The notes: a model not told the origin generated them from the letters alone. Positions 1-7,407 are shown, numbered from the stretch's first letter. The stretch: DNA of 7,407 nt from an uncultured Methylophilaceae bacterium (GCA_938084195.1 CALKDJ010000138.1:1-7407); one strand, 5' to 3'. Translations and numbers: made by a program.

Positions 1-311
1 TTTTTTATTTTATTATTTTTCTTTTTGTGCTTATTCTTGCAGGAATAATAATAAAATTAATCAACAAATTTATTAAAAGTGTTGGGCTTAGCTTTTCCAA
101 TTTTATTCTAGGGGGGTTTTTTGGATTTATTAGAGGAGTACTAATTATTTTTGTTATGATTTTGCTGCTCGAGAAAACATCATTTTCACTTAATCCAGGA
201 TGGGCTAACTCAACATACATACCAATAATAAAAAACTCTGTTGAAAATACTTTGCCTTATTTACCCGAAGATTGGTTTAAAGATGTAAAATATGACAATA
301 TTCTGACTTAA
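1..311 (+). CDS. cvpA: CvpA family inner-membrane protein, 5' end missing
   Basis: This is the C-terminal portion of a CvpA (colicin V production) family membrane protein. The frame is open to the left edge of the window (first complete codon at 3), so the true start lies upstream; the in-frame GTG at 27 sits inside a hydrophobic helix and is unlikely to be the start. Visible are a hydrophobic segment, a short basic linker (KLINKFIKSVGLS), the family-typical glycine-rich motif GGFFGFIRGVLII, a further membrane helix, then a soluble tail with a WANSTYIPII-like segment ending in LPEDWF. E. coli CvpA is about 160 residues, so roughly 100 are present here. The family is needed for colicin V export and has been linked to envelope stress, but its molecular function is not settled. 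The stop is 13 bp before purF, the usual cvpA-purF operon arrangement. Confidence 0.88.
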   Translation, partial: FYFIIFLFVLILAGIIIKLINKFIKSVGLSFSNFILGGFFGFIRGVLIIFVMILLLEKTSFSLNPGWANSTYIPIIKNSVENTLPYLPEDWFKDVKYDNILT

Positions 312-324
312 TTGAGAAGATTTT

Positions 325-1866
325 ATGTGTGGAATTATAGGCATAGTTGCTAATCAACCCGCTAACCAACCTCTCTATGATGGATTATTAGTTCTGCAAC
401 ATCGAGGTCAAGATGCTGCTGGGATCGTGACAAGTGATGGTAGCCGGTTCCATATGCATAAAAATAACGGCTTGGTTAAAGATGTCTTTCATACACGTCA
501 TATGAGAACTTTGAAAGGCAATGCTGGAATTGCTCATGTTAGATATCCAACAGCCGGCTCATCATCCTCTGCGGAAGCTCAGCCGTTGTATGTTAACTCA
601 CCATATGGCATTGTGCTTGCCCATAACGGTAATTTAACCAACGCTGATCAGTTAAAGGATGAGATGTTTAAGCAGGATCTGAGACATCTTAATACAAATT
701 CAGATTCAGAAGTTCTTCTAAATGTTCTTGCCCATTCCATAATTGAATCAACCGAAAAAAATGTTCTAACCTCTGATATTATTTTCGAAGCCACAACCTC
801 AGTATTTAAAAGATGTAACGGAGCTTATGCAGTCGTCTCAATGATAGCAAATTTTGGATTATTGGCTTTTAGAGACCCACATGGTATTAGGCCTTTGGTT
901 ATAGGTATTAAGGAAACAGAAGATGGTCCAGAGTACGTTGTAGCTTCTGAAAGTGTAGCTTTAGACGTTTTAGGTTTTAAATTATTGAGAGATGTGTATC
1001 CCGGTGAGGCAATCTTTATTGACCTAGATGGTAATTTTTATTCAAAACAATGTGTAAAAGATACCAAACAGACCCCTTGTATTTTTGAATACGTTTACCT
1101 TGCCAGACCTGATTCTATGATTGATGGAGTTTCTGTATACCAAACAAGGCTTAACATGGGAGTAACTCTTGCAAAAAAGATAAAAAAAGATTGGAGTCAT
1201 TTGAAAATTGATGTCGTTATTCCTATCCCAGATACAAGCAGACCTTGTGCGCAAGAGGTAGCTCTCATGTTAAATACTAACTTTAGAGAGGGATTTATTA
1301 AGAATAGATATATTGGAAGAACATTTATTATGCCTGGCCAGGCCCTAAGAAAAAAATCAGTAAGACAAAAATTAAATCCAATTAAGTTTGAATTTAAAAA
1401 TAAAAATGTTTTACTTATTGATGATTCAATTGTAAGGGGCACCACATCAAGAGAAATTGTTCAGATGGCCAGAGAGGCAGGCGCGAAAAATGTATACCTT
1501 GCTTCAGCAGCACCCCCGGTAAAATTTCCTAATGTGTATGGAATTGATATGCCTTCAAGAAATGAGCTATTGGCTTACAACAAAGATGACAAGGAGATTG
1601 TTAAAGATATTGGGGCAGATGCGCTCATTTACCAAGATTTAGATGATTTAAAATCTACAATTATTCAAGAAAATACATCACTTGAGAATTTTGATTGCTC
1701 ATGTTTTGATGGTCAATATGTTACTAGTGATATTGATGAAATATATCTCAATAAGATTGAGTCTATTCGTTCTGATACAGAGCATAACAAACAATCGAAC
1801 TCTAGCAATCAACTTGATTTAAATTTACTTAACTTTCCCTCCGAAAATGAACAAGAGCATGCTTAG
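325..1866 (+). CDS. purF: Amidophosphoribosyltransferase (glutamine PRPP amidotransferase)
   Basis: PurF catalyses the first committed step of purine synthesis: PRPP plus glutamine gives 5-phosphoribosylamine, glutamate and pyrophosphate, in the cytoplasm. The start is fixed by the enzyme mechanism, because Met1 is followed directly by Cys2, which becomes the N-terminal nucleophile after Met removal. The N-terminal class II glutaminase domain shows QHRGQDAAG (residues 25-33), RYPTAGSSSSAEAQP (from 73) and HNGNL (100-104, the oxyanion-hole region). The phosphoribosyltransferase domain carries the PRPP loop VLLIDDSIVRGTTS (362-375), followed by APPVKFPNVYGIDMP. The length of 513 residues is close to the 505 of E. 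coli. It lacks an obvious cysteine-rich Fe-S ligand set, so it looks like the E. coli-type enzyme. The last 30 or so residues are a polar Asn/Ser/Glu-rich tail with no recognised motif. A weak purine-rich ribosome site (GAGAAGA, 314-320) precedes the ATG. Probably cotranscribed with cvpA. Confidence 0.97.
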   Translation: MCGIIGIVANQPANQPLYDGLLVLQHRGQDAAGIVTSDGSRFHMHKNNGLVKDVFHTRHMRTLKGNAGIAHVRYPTAGSSSSAEAQPLYVNSPYGIVLAHNGNLTNADQLKDEMFKQDLRHLNTNSDSEVLLNVLAHSIIESTEKNVLTSDIIFEATTSVFKRCNGAYAVVSMIANFGLLAFRDPHGIRPLVIGIKETEDGPEYVVASESVALDVLGFKLLRDVYPGEAIFIDLDGNFYSKQCVKDTKQTPCIFEYVYLARPDSMIDGVSVYQTRLNMGVTLAKKIKKDWSHLKIDVVIPIPDTSRPCAQEVALMLNTNFREGFIKNRYIGRTFIMPGQALRKKSVRQKLNPIKFEFKNKNVLLIDDSIVRGTTSREIVQMAREAGAKNVYLASAAPPVKFPNVYGIDMPSRNELLAYNKDDKEIVKDIGADALIYQDLDDLKSTIIQENTSLENFDCSCFDGQYVTSDIDEIYLNKIESIRSDTEHNKQSNSSNQLDLNLLNFPSENEQEHA

Positions 1867-1872
1867 TAATCC

Positions 1873-1900
1873 TTGACCTATTTCAAATGAAGAGGATAAT
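1873..1900 (+). promoter_or_regulatory. Sigma70-type promoter of metZ
   Basis: A -35 box TTGACC (1873-1878) and a -10 box GATAAT (1895-1900) each match the consensus at five of six positions and are separated by 16 bp. Transcription would start near 1906-1908, only a few bases before the first stem of the riboswitch at 1914. The position just after the purF stop and just before the aptamer supports a dedicated metZ promoter. This is read by eye; no transcript data are available. Confidence 0.72.
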
Positions 1901-1912
1901 GATACCTTTAAC

Positions 1913-1970
1913 AAGCGCCGATTTGATTCATTCAGCTTGCGGGCGCTATAAAAATCAGCTAAAGCGGGGG
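1913..1970 (+). promoter_or_regulatory. SAM riboswitch aptamer, SAM-II/SAM-V pseudoknot type
   Basis: The RNA can form a classical H-type pseudoknot. P1 is AGCGCC (1914-1919) with GGCGCU (1942-1947), six perfect pairs. The P1 loop starts with GAUUUGAUUC and contains GCUUGC (1935-1940), which can pair with GCUAAAGC (1958-1965): C1940-G1958, G1939-C1959, a U1938/U1960 mismatch, U1937-A1961, two unpaired A residues, then C1936-G1964 and G1935-C1965. As I recall the SAM-II aptamer, its core has the same GAUUU loop start, UUGC, an A-rich linker (here AUAAAAAUC) and AGCUAAA, with the U/U position contacting the ligand. SAM-V shares this binding core, and I cannot separate the two classes by eye. 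The location directly upstream of the methionine gene metZ fits control by S-adenosylmethionine, with high SAM expected to reduce expression. Confidence 0.85.
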
Positions 1971-1988
1971 AACCCATCTTAGTTGTTT
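1956..1988 (+). promoter_or_regulatory. Predicted antiterminator of the metZ leader
   Basis: CAGCUAA (1956-1962) is complementary to UUAGUUG (1979-1985) over seven consecutive pairs, one of them G-U. Inside this helix GGG (1966-1968) can pair with CCC (1973-1975) around a GGAA tetraloop, and A1952-A1954 may extend the outer helix to U1986-U1988 past a bulged U1955. This fold uses the 3' pseudoknot strand of the SAM aptamer and the 5' arm of the terminator, so it should exclude both. It is predicted from complementarity only, with no covariation or energy calculation. Confidence 0.55.
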
Positions 1989-2000
1989 GGGTTTTTTTTT
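1971..2000 (+). terminator. Rho-independent terminator in the metZ leader
   Basis: AACCCA (1971-1976) pairs with TGGGTT (1988-1993) around an 11-base loop, and the 3' side runs directly into nine T residues (1992-2000). It lies after the riboswitch and 32 bp before the metZ ATG, so it looks like the expression platform of the switch. It is also the only terminator-like structure after purF, so it may stop purF transcripts as well. The stem is short with three G-C pairs, so termination may be partial. Confidence 0.75.
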
Positions 2001-2032
2001 GCCGAAAAGTTATAGAAAAATAAAATTATTAT

Positions 2033-3205
2033 ATGAAAAAATTTAAAAATAAATTTAATACAAATGCAATCCGTGAGGGAATTAAAAGGACGCCGGAGGG
2101 TGAACATTCAGAAGCGATGTTCCTAACCTCAAGCTTTGTATTTAAAAATGCTCAAGAGGCTGCAGATCGATTTAAAAATTCGGAAGATTGTAATGTTTAT
2201 TCACGCTTTACAAATCCTACGGTAAGAACATTTGAAGAAAGATTGGCATCATTAGAAGGTGCTCAAAAATGTGTTGCTACTTCAACTGGTATGTCCGCAA
2301 TTCTTTCATGTTTCATGGCTCTGTGCGAGCCGGGTGATCATATTGTAGTTTCAAAGAGTATTTTTGGGACATCCATTCAATTATTTAATAAAATTCTTAT
2401 AAAATGGGGTTTAGATATAACTTTTGTTGATTTGACAGACGAATCCAAATGGAAAGATTCCATTACTAAGAAAACAAAATTCTTTTTTGTTGAGACACCA
2501 TCAAACCCATTAACCGAAATATGTGATATAAAAAAACTTGCTGAACTTGCACATTCATCAAATATAAAGCTTATTGTTGATAATTGTTTTTGTACTCCCG
2601 CATTACAAAAGCCATTATTACTTGGGGCAGATATTATCATTCATTCGGCTACTAAATATCTTGACGGACAAGGAAGATGTCTTGGAGGAGCAGTACTCGG
2701 TGATAAAGAAGATATGGAGCATGTGCATGCTTTTTTAAGAACTGCTGGTCCAACTTTAAGCGCATTTAATGCATGGATTTTCACCAAAAGTCTGGAAACA
2801 TTAGATTTAAGAATGAAAGCACATTCTTCGAATGCCATGTTATTAGCTGAATGGTTAGAACAGCAGAGAAAAGTGAAGAAAGTTTTTTATCCAGGTCTTC
2901 GAACACATCCACAATTTGATCTAGCAAAACAACAACAATCAGCAGCTGGTGGTGTACTCTCTTTCGAAGTTAACGATTCAACCAAGGAAGCATGGAAGCT
3001 GATTGATTCAACAAGCTTACTGTCAATTACAGCCAATCTTGGAGATACAAAAACAACCATTACTCATCCAGCGACAACAACCCACAGCAGACTAACTGTT
3101 AAAGAAAGAGAAGATTCTGGAGTAAAAGATAACCTTATTAGAATTGCTGTTGGCCTGGAAGATATTGATGACATTATTCGTGACTTAAATTATCTTTCAA
3201 ATTAG
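2033..3205 (+). CDS. metZ: O-succinylhomoserine sulfhydrylase (MetZ)
   Basis: MetZ is a PLP-dependent Cys/Met metabolism enzyme that joins sulfide to O-succinylhomoserine, making homocysteine in one step for methionine synthesis and bypassing cystathionine. Diagnostic stretches are the N-terminal RTPEGEHSEAMFLTSSFVF, then YSRFTNPTVRTFEERLA, the VETPSNPLTEICD segment, and SATKYLDGQGR with the predicted PLP lysine K208. The DGQGR wording favours MetZ over MetB, MetC or MetY. Near the C-terminus, ANLGDTKTTITHPATTTH and the IRIAVGLEDIDDII segment complete the fold. At 390 residues it has the usual length, and it appears intact. The ATG is the first possible start near the conserved N-terminus, but no Shine-Dalgarno sequence is visible in the AT-rich bases before it. 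It is expressed behind its own promoter, SAM riboswitch and terminator. The purF-metZ order is common in proteobacteria, though the two enzymes share no pathway. Confidence 0.94.
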   Translation: MKKFKNKFNTNAIREGIKRTPEGEHSEAMFLTSSFVFKNAQEAADRFKNSEDCNVYSRFTNPTVRTFEERLASLEGAQKCVATSTGMSAILSCFMALCEPGDHIVVSKSIFGTSIQLFNKILIKWGLDITFVDLTDESKWKDSITKKTKFFFVETPSNPLTEICDIKKLAELAHSSNIKLIVDNCFCTPALQKPLLLGADIIIHSATKYLDGQGRCLGGAVLGDKEDMEHVHAFLRTAGPTLSAFNAWIFTKSLETLDLRMKAHSSNAMLLAEWLEQQRKVKKVFYPGLRTHPQFDLAKQQQSAAGGVLSFEVNDSTKEAWKLIDSTSLLSITANLGDTKTTITHPATTTHSRLTVKEREDSGVKDNLIRIAVGLEDIDDIIRDLNYLSN

Positions 3206-3236
3206 TGCAATTTTGATTAAATAGCTTCCTTATACA

Positions 3237-3245
3237 TGCTAAAAT
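3237..3245 (+). promoter_or_regulatory. Extended -10 promoter candidate for gyrA
   Basis: The 76 bp between metZ and gyrA hold TGCTAAAAT, an extended -10 element (TG, one base, then TAAAAT, five of six to consensus), 36 bp before the gyrA ATG. No good -35 box sits at the normal distance; TTGATT at 3213-3218 is too far (21 bp), which is tolerable for an extended -10 promoter. A weak AGAGA ribosome site lies at 3273-3277. I see no convincing terminator after metZ in this spacer, so some read-through is possible. Confidence 0.45.
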
Positions 3246-3281
3246 TTAGATGAGTATTTATCCAATTACCCTAGAGAAACT

Positions 3282-5849
3282 ATGAGTCAATTCGCAAAAG
3301 AAACCATCCCAGTTAGCCTTGAAGATGAAATGAAAAAGTCCTATTTGGACTATGCAATGAGTGTAATTGTCGGCCGAGCGCTACCAGATGTAAGGGATGG
3401 TTTAAAACCTGTACATAGAAGAGTGCTTTATGCGATGTATGAACTCAGTAATAACTATAATAGACCTTATAAAAAATCTGCAAGAATTGTTGGTGACGTG
3501 ATTGGTAAGTATCATCCCCATGGAGATACAGCTGTCTACGATACCATTGTTCGAATGGCCCAAGATTTTAGCTTGAGATATATGCTTGTTGATGGCCAGG
3601 GTAATTTTGGTTCAGTAGACGGAGATAATGCTGCGGCAATGCGCTATACAGAAATTAGGATGTCAAAAATTTCCCACGAAATGCTTGCTGATATCGATAA
3701 AGAGACCGTTGATTTCGGTCCCAACTATGATGGATCTGAACATGAACCATTAATCATGCCTACAAGAATACCAAACCTACTCATTAATGGTAGTTCTGGT
3801 ATTGCTGTTGGAATGGCTACAAATTTTCCACCACATAATTTAACGGAAGTAATTAATGGTTTATTAGCACTTCTTGATAATACAGATATTTCAATTGATG
3901 AATTAATGGAGTTTATACCTGGGCCAGATTTTCCAACCTCAGGAATTATTCATGGAATTTCGGGTGTAAGGGATGGCTATAGAACTGGTAGGGGTCGAGT
4001 TGTAATGAGAGGTAAAACTCACACTGAAAATCTAGAGAAGGGAAATAGAGAAGCAATTATTATTGATGAACTTCCTTATCAAGTAAATAAAAAATCTTTT
4101 ATTGAAAAAATTGCCGAATTAGTTGGTGATAAGAAAATCGAAGGTATTTCTGATTTAAGAGATGAATCTGATAAATCAGGAATGCGTGTCGTGATAGAGC
4201 TAAAAAAAGGAGAAATTCCTGATGTAGTTCTTAATAATTTATATAAGCAAACGCAGCTTCAAGATAACTTTGGAATGAATATGGTCGCCTTAATTGATGG
4301 CCAGCCTAAATTGCTTAACTTGAAACAAATATTAGATGCATTCATAAAGCACCGAAGAGAGGTCATTACAAGAAGAACAGTTTATGAATTAAAAAAAGCC
4401 AGAGAGAGAGGCCATGTTCTTGAGGGACTAGCAGTTGCCCTTGCAAATGTAGATGCGATGATTAAGATTATTAAAGCTGCATCAACCCCTCCAGATGCTA
4501 AGAAAGAGCTTATGGAGAAATCATGGAAATCAGATGTGGTTGAAGCGATGTTGAAAAAATCTGCTGACGGACTCTCGAGACCTGATGGGCTTTCATCAGA
4601 CTTTGGTCTCAAAAGTGATGGGTACAAACTTTCAGATGTTCAGGCACAAGAAATTTTACAATTGAGACTGCAAAGACTTACCGGTTTAGAACAAGAAAAA
4701 ATAGTCAATGAATACCATGAGATTATGGATACTATTATTGACCTATTAGATATATTGAGTAATTCAGATAGGGTCACAACTATTATTTCAGATGAACTTA
4801 AGGAAATTAAATCTCAATACGGCGACGAGAGAAAAAGTGAAATTGTAACCGATGCCTACGATCTATCAATAGAGGATCTTATTGCGCCTCAAGATATGGT
4901 CGTTACTTTATCCAATTCAGGATACATAAAAGCTCAAGTGCTCGATGATTATCGTGCACAAAAAAGAGGAGGTAGAGGAAAACAAGCAATGACCACAAAA
5001 GAAGACGACTTTATAGAGCAAATGTTCGTTGCTAACTCTCACGATAATATTCTTTGCTTCTCAAGTCGAGGTCAAGTTTATTGGCTTAAGGTTTATGAAG
5101 TGCCCCAGGGAAGCAGAATTAGTCGCGGAAAACCAATAGTTAACTTGTTCCCATTAATGCCAGGTGAAAAAATAAATGCTATCTTGGCAGTAAAAGATTT
5201 TGTAGATGACCAATATATTTTTATGGCAACTGCAAAAGGCACAGTGAAAAAAACCCCACTCTCAGATTTTTCAAATCCAAGAAAATCAGGCATTATCGCT
5301 ATTAAACTTGCTAACGGCGATTATCTTGTTGGGGCTGGAGTTACTAATGGTGAGCAAGATATTATTTTGGTCTCTAACGGGGGTAAAGCAGTTTGGTTTG
5401 ATGAACATGATGTTCGAAGTATGGGAAGAAATGCTGCTGGTGTTCGAGGAATGAAACTACCCACTGATCAACAAGTTTTATCTTTACTTATTGCATCCTC
5501 TGAAGAGGAGTCTGTGCTTGTCGCTACAGAGAATGGTTTTGGAAAACGAACAATACTTTCTGAGTTTAGAAAGTCAGGAAGAGGTACTCAAGGTGTTAAA
5601 GCTATTCAAGTTAGTGATAGAAATGGTATTGTTGTCGCCGCGAAATTAGTTGGTGATCATGATGAAATTATGCTTATAACAACTGGTGGTGTATTAATTA
5701 GAACAAGGGTTAGTGAAATTAGGGAGTTAGGAAGAGCAACGCAAGGTGTGACTTTAATAAATTTATCAGAAGAAGAAAAACTTTCAGGGATTGAAAAAAT
5801 TGTTGAATCTGATCACTTAGACGACGACCAGGATGACTTGCCAATATAA
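3282..5849 (+). CDS. gyrA: DNA gyrase subunit A
   Basis: GyrA is the DNA-cleaving subunit of the A2B2 gyrase, which introduces negative supercoils using ATP hydrolysed by GyrB. The winged-helix/breakage-reunion domain begins with [20 protein letters not shown] and [14 protein letters not shown]. The quinolone-resistance region [11 protein letters not shown] has T83 and D87 in E. coli numbering, and the catalytic tyrosine falls exactly at Y122 in AAMRYTE. A tower and coiled-coil segment follows, with the [21 protein letters not shown] stretch. The C-terminal pinwheel domain starts near residue 530, and its GyrA box QKRGGRG spans 560-566, the feature that distinguishes gyrase from topoisomerase IV ParC. 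The protein ends in an acidic tail (DDDQDD). At 855 residues it is slightly shorter than E. coli GyrA (875). Its 3' end overlaps serC by 17 bp, so gyrase and serC are probably on one transcript. Confidence 0.98.
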   Translation: MSQFAKETIPVSLEDEMKKSYLDYAMSVIVGRALPDVRDGLKPVHRRVLYAMYELSNNYNRPYKKSARIVGDVIGKYHPHGDTAVYDTIVRMAQDFSLRYMLVDGQGNFGSVDGDNAAAMRYTEIRMSKISHEMLADIDKETVDFGPNYDGSEHEPLIMPTRIPNLLINGSSGIAVGMATNFPPHNLTEVINGLLALLDNTDISIDELMEFIPGPDFPTSGIIHGISGVRDGYRTGRGRVVMRGKTHTENLEKGNREAIIIDELPYQVNKKSFIEKIAELVGDKKIEGISDLRDESDKSGMRVVIELKKGEIPDVVLNNLYKQTQLQDNFGMNMVALIDGQPKLLNLKQILDAFIKHRREVITRRTVYELKKARERGHVLEGLAVALANVDAMIKIIKAASTPPDAKKELMEKSWKSDVVEAMLKKSADGLSRPDGLSSDFGLKSDGYKLSDVQAQEILQLRLQRLTGLEQEKIVNEYHEIMDTIIDLLDILSNSDRVTTIISDELKEIKSQYGDERKSEIVTDAYDLSIEDLIAPQDMVVTLSNSGYIKAQVLDDYRAQKRGGRGKQAMTTKEDDFIEQMFVANSHDNILCFSSRGQVYWLKVYEVPQGSRISRGKPIVNLFPLMPGEKINAILAVKDFVDDQYIFMATAKGTVKKTPLSDFSNPRKSGIIAIKLANGDYLVGAGVTNGEQDIILVSNGGKAVWFDEHDVRSMGRNAAGVRGMKLPTDQQVLSLLIASSEEESVLVATENGFGKRTILSEFRKSGRGTQGVKAIQVSDRNGIVVAAKLVGDHDEIMLITTGGVLIRTRVSEIRELGRATQGVTLINLSEEEKLSGIEKIVESDHLDDDQDDLPI

Positions 5850-6912
5850 TTTTTCTGCTGGCCCCTCTCTAATTCCAAAAGAAGTTTTGGAAGAAGTGCA
5901 TAAAGAACTTTTCGATTGGCAAGGAACAGGTATGTCTGTCATGGAAATGTCCCATAGAAGTAAGCAATACCTTCCAATTATAGAGGAAGCTGAGGAGGAT
6001 CTCAGAGCCTTATTGACAATCCCTAAGAACTACAAAGTTTTATTTCTTCAGGGTGGTGCAATTACTCAAAACTTCATGGTGCCTATGAATCTTTTAAATA
6101 ATAGTTCTGCCTCATATGTGGCTTCTGGTTATTGGTCGAAAAGAACATATACCGATGCTCAAGTTTTTGGCAACATAAAAATGGCAGCATCTTCAGAGTC
6201 AATTGACTATAAAAAAGTGCCACTTTATGATGCTTGGGATTATGCTATTGAAGATTCCTATATTCACTATTGTTTAAATGAGACTATTCACGGGGTTGAG
6301 TATTTTGAAAGTCCAAACATAAAAGATGTACCAATAGTATGTGATATGTCATCAAATATTCTTTCTAGAGATATTGATATAAATAAATATGGTGTTATTT
6401 ATGCTGGAGCCCAAAAGAATATAGGTCCTGCTGGATTAACCTTAGTCATTGTAAGAGATGATTTATTAGACTTTTCTGATAAAAAAACACCAACTACTTT
6501 TTCATGGAAGATCCAATCTGATAATAAATCTATGATTAATACCCCCTCCACCTTTTCAATTTATATAGCAGGGCTTGTATTTAAATGGCTTAAAAAAAAT
6601 GGTGGTTTAGTAGAGATGGAAAAAGTTAATAAACATAAGAGTGATCTTTTGTACAATTTTATTGATACATCGGATTTCTATTATAATGACATTGAGGTTC
6701 TTAATCGATCTAGAATGAATGTACCATTCAGGATACGCGATGAATCCCTTACAATGGTATTTGTTGAAGAGGCAGAAAAAAGTGGGCTATATCAGCTAAA
6801 GGGACACAGGCTTGTTGGAGGCTTAAGAGCATCTATTTATAATGCGATGCCTGTTGAAGGTATTCATGCATTAATTAATTTCATGCAGGATTTTGAAAAA
6901 AAATATTTATGA
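5833..6912 (+). CDS. serC: Phosphoserine aminotransferase
   Basis: SerC is a cytoplasmic PLP enzyme that converts 3-phosphohydroxypyruvate and glutamate to O-phosphoserine in serine synthesis; in proteobacteria it also acts on the phosphohydroxythreonine intermediate of pyridoxal phosphate synthesis. The N-terminal [11 protein letters not shown] and the SHRSKQY motif with R42 (substrate-binding region) are present. The PLP lysine is K195 in [10 protein letters not shown], and the C-terminal [16 protein letters not shown] includes R332. At 359 residues the length is normal for the family. The ATG at 5833 is the only Met before the conserved YNFSAGP, so the 17-bp overlap with gyrA (in a different frame) is real. 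There is no good Shine-Dalgarno, which suggests translational coupling to gyrA. The 3' end overlaps pheA by four bases (ATGA). Confidence 0.97.
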   Translation: MTCQYNFSAGPSLIPKEVLEEVHKELFDWQGTGMSVMEMSHRSKQYLPIIEEAEEDLRALLTIPKNYKVLFLQGGAITQNFMVPMNLLNNSSASYVASGYWSKRTYTDAQVFGNIKMAASSESIDYKKVPLYDAWDYAIEDSYIHYCLNETIHGVEYFESPNIKDVPIVCDMSSNILSRDIDINKYGVIYAGAQKNIGPAGLTLVIVRDDLLDFSDKKTPTTFSWKIQSDNKSMINTPSTFSIYIAGLVFKWLKKNGGLVEMEKVNKHKSDLLYNFIDTSDFYYNDIEVLNRSRMNVPFRIRDESLTMVFVEEAEKSGLYQLKGHRLVGGLRASIYNAMPVEGIHALINFMQDFEKKYL

Positions 6913-7407
6913 AAAAAGATTTATTAAAATTTAGAAAAGAGATCGATCTTATCGATAAAGAAATTATTGATTTAATTTCTCGAAGAGGTACTTTAGCTAA
7001 ACAAGTTGGTTTAATAAAGGATGATGGCGTTATTTATAGGCCAGAACGAGAAGCACAAATTCTTGCGGCATTAAAAAGATATAATAAAGGACCCTTAAAA
7101 TCAGAAAGTATAGTAAACATATTCAAAGCAATAATTTCGAATTGTCGAGCTTTAGAAAAAAAACTAAGCATTGCTTTTCTTGGTCCATTAGGAACATTTA
7201 GTGAAGAAGCTACAAGACAACATTTTGGAGATAATATAGTTATCTTACCAACAGATAGTATTGATGAAATTTTTAGTCATGTGCAGTCTGATATTTCTCA
7301 TTACGGTGTTGTTCCTGTTGAAAACTCAACAGAGGGTGCGGTAAGTCGAACGCTTGACCTCCTTCTTCTAAGAGAACTTAATATTTGTGGAGAGATTTCA
7401 CTTCCCG
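6909..7407 (+). CDS. pheA: Chorismate mutase / prephenate dehydratase (P-protein), 3' end missing
   Basis: PheA is a bifunctional enzyme that converts chorismate to prephenate and then to phenylpyruvate for phenylalanine synthesis. The ATG at 6909 overlaps the serC stop (ATGA). The 166 complete codons cover an AroQ-type chorismate mutase domain (about residues 1-80): LLKFRKEIDLIDKEIIDLIS, then R26, K37 and YRPEREAQ (43-50), which match the positions of the E. coli active-site basic residues. The prephenate dehydratase domain then begins at about 86, with IAFLGPLGTFSEEA (88-101) and the PVENSTEGAV motif (136-145). The rest of that domain (TRF-type motif) and the ACT regulatory domain for phenylalanine feedback, if present, lie beyond the window. 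Order and overlap with serC indicate an amino-acid operon; in relatives hisC, tyrA or aroA often follow. Confidence 0.95.
   Translation, partial: MKKDLLKFRKEIDLIDKEIIDLISRRGTLAKQVGLIKDDGVIYRPEREAQILAALKRYNKGPLKSESIVNIFKAIISNCRALEKKLSIAFLGPLGTFSEEATRQHFGDNIVILPTDSIDEIFSHVQSDISHYGVVPVENSTEGAVSRTLDLLLLRELNICGEISLP

Noticed and set aside
5..220. Minus-strand open frame opposite cvpA
   Set aside because: Low-complexity product opposite a recognised gene, with no motif; a shadow of the coding strand.
27..311. GTG at 27 as the true start of a 94-residue protein
   Set aside because: The frame is open to the window edge with hydrophobic residues before it, and the product matches only the C-terminal part of CvpA, so the gene is truncated by the window.
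1042..1445. Two minus-strand open frames opposite purF
   Set aside because: They lie wholly within conserved purF sequence and their products resemble nothing known.
1770..1866. The polar C-terminal tail of PurF as a frameshift or fusion
   Set aside because: PurF C-termini vary among proteobacteria, and the total length is close to the E. coli enzyme.
1867..2032. A small peptide gene or leader peptide in the purF-metZ gap
   Set aside because: I see no credible start with a ribosome site and no run of Met codons; the structured RNA and terminator explain the stretch better.
2377..2838. Minus-strand open frames opposite metZ
   Set aside because: They are antisense to conserved PLP-domain codons and have no recognisable content.
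3206..3281. A riboswitch or terminator between metZ and gyrA
   Set aside because: The spacer is only 76 bp and AT-rich, with no strong inverted repeat followed by T residues; only a possible promoter is visible.
4382..5293. Minus-strand open frames opposite gyrA
   Set aside because: They are antisense shadows of the GyrA coiled-coil and pinwheel coding sequence.

Overview
The window is a low-GC, gene-dense bacterial chromosome segment with every gene on the + strand. It carries six housekeeping genes: cvpA (5' end cut off), purF, metZ, gyrA, serC and pheA (3' end cut off). The order cvpA-purF-metZ, and gyrA-serC-pheA with overlapping ends, is typical of Beta- and Gammaproteobacteria. Protein wording (PurF N-terminal half, the GyrA stretch near residues 430-470, the CvpA C-terminus) reads as betaproteobacterial to me. 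Together with the AT-rich codon use and short spacers, this suggests a streamlined aquatic betaproteobacterium, for example a Methylophilales/OM43-like lineage. That placement is inference from remembered family sequences, not a search result.

Layout. 1-311: C-terminal part of the membrane protein CvpA. 325-1866: purF, the first committed step of purine synthesis, 13 bp downstream of cvpA and probably cotranscribed. 1867-2032: a regulatory island with a sigma70-like promoter, an H-type pseudoknot matching the SAM-II/SAM-V riboswitch core, and a hairpin plus T-tract terminator. 2033-3205: metZ, direct sulfhydrylation of O-succinylhomoserine for methionine. 3206-3281: a short spacer with an extended -10 promoter. 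3282-5849: gyrA. 5833-6912: serC, overlapping gyrA by 17 bp. 6909-7407: start of pheA, overlapping serC in an ATGA junction.

The most interesting element is the metZ leader. The predicted 3' pseudoknot strand of the SAM aptamer (about 1956-1965) is also complementary to bases inside the downstream terminator (1979-1985). This gives a ready-made antiterminator/terminator switch in which SAM should shut off metZ. The promoter, aptamer and terminator fit into about 130 bp, and the same terminator would also stop read-through from purF. The genes themselves are ordinary and intact; I see no mobile element, CRISPR array, tRNA, rRNA or novel protein system.
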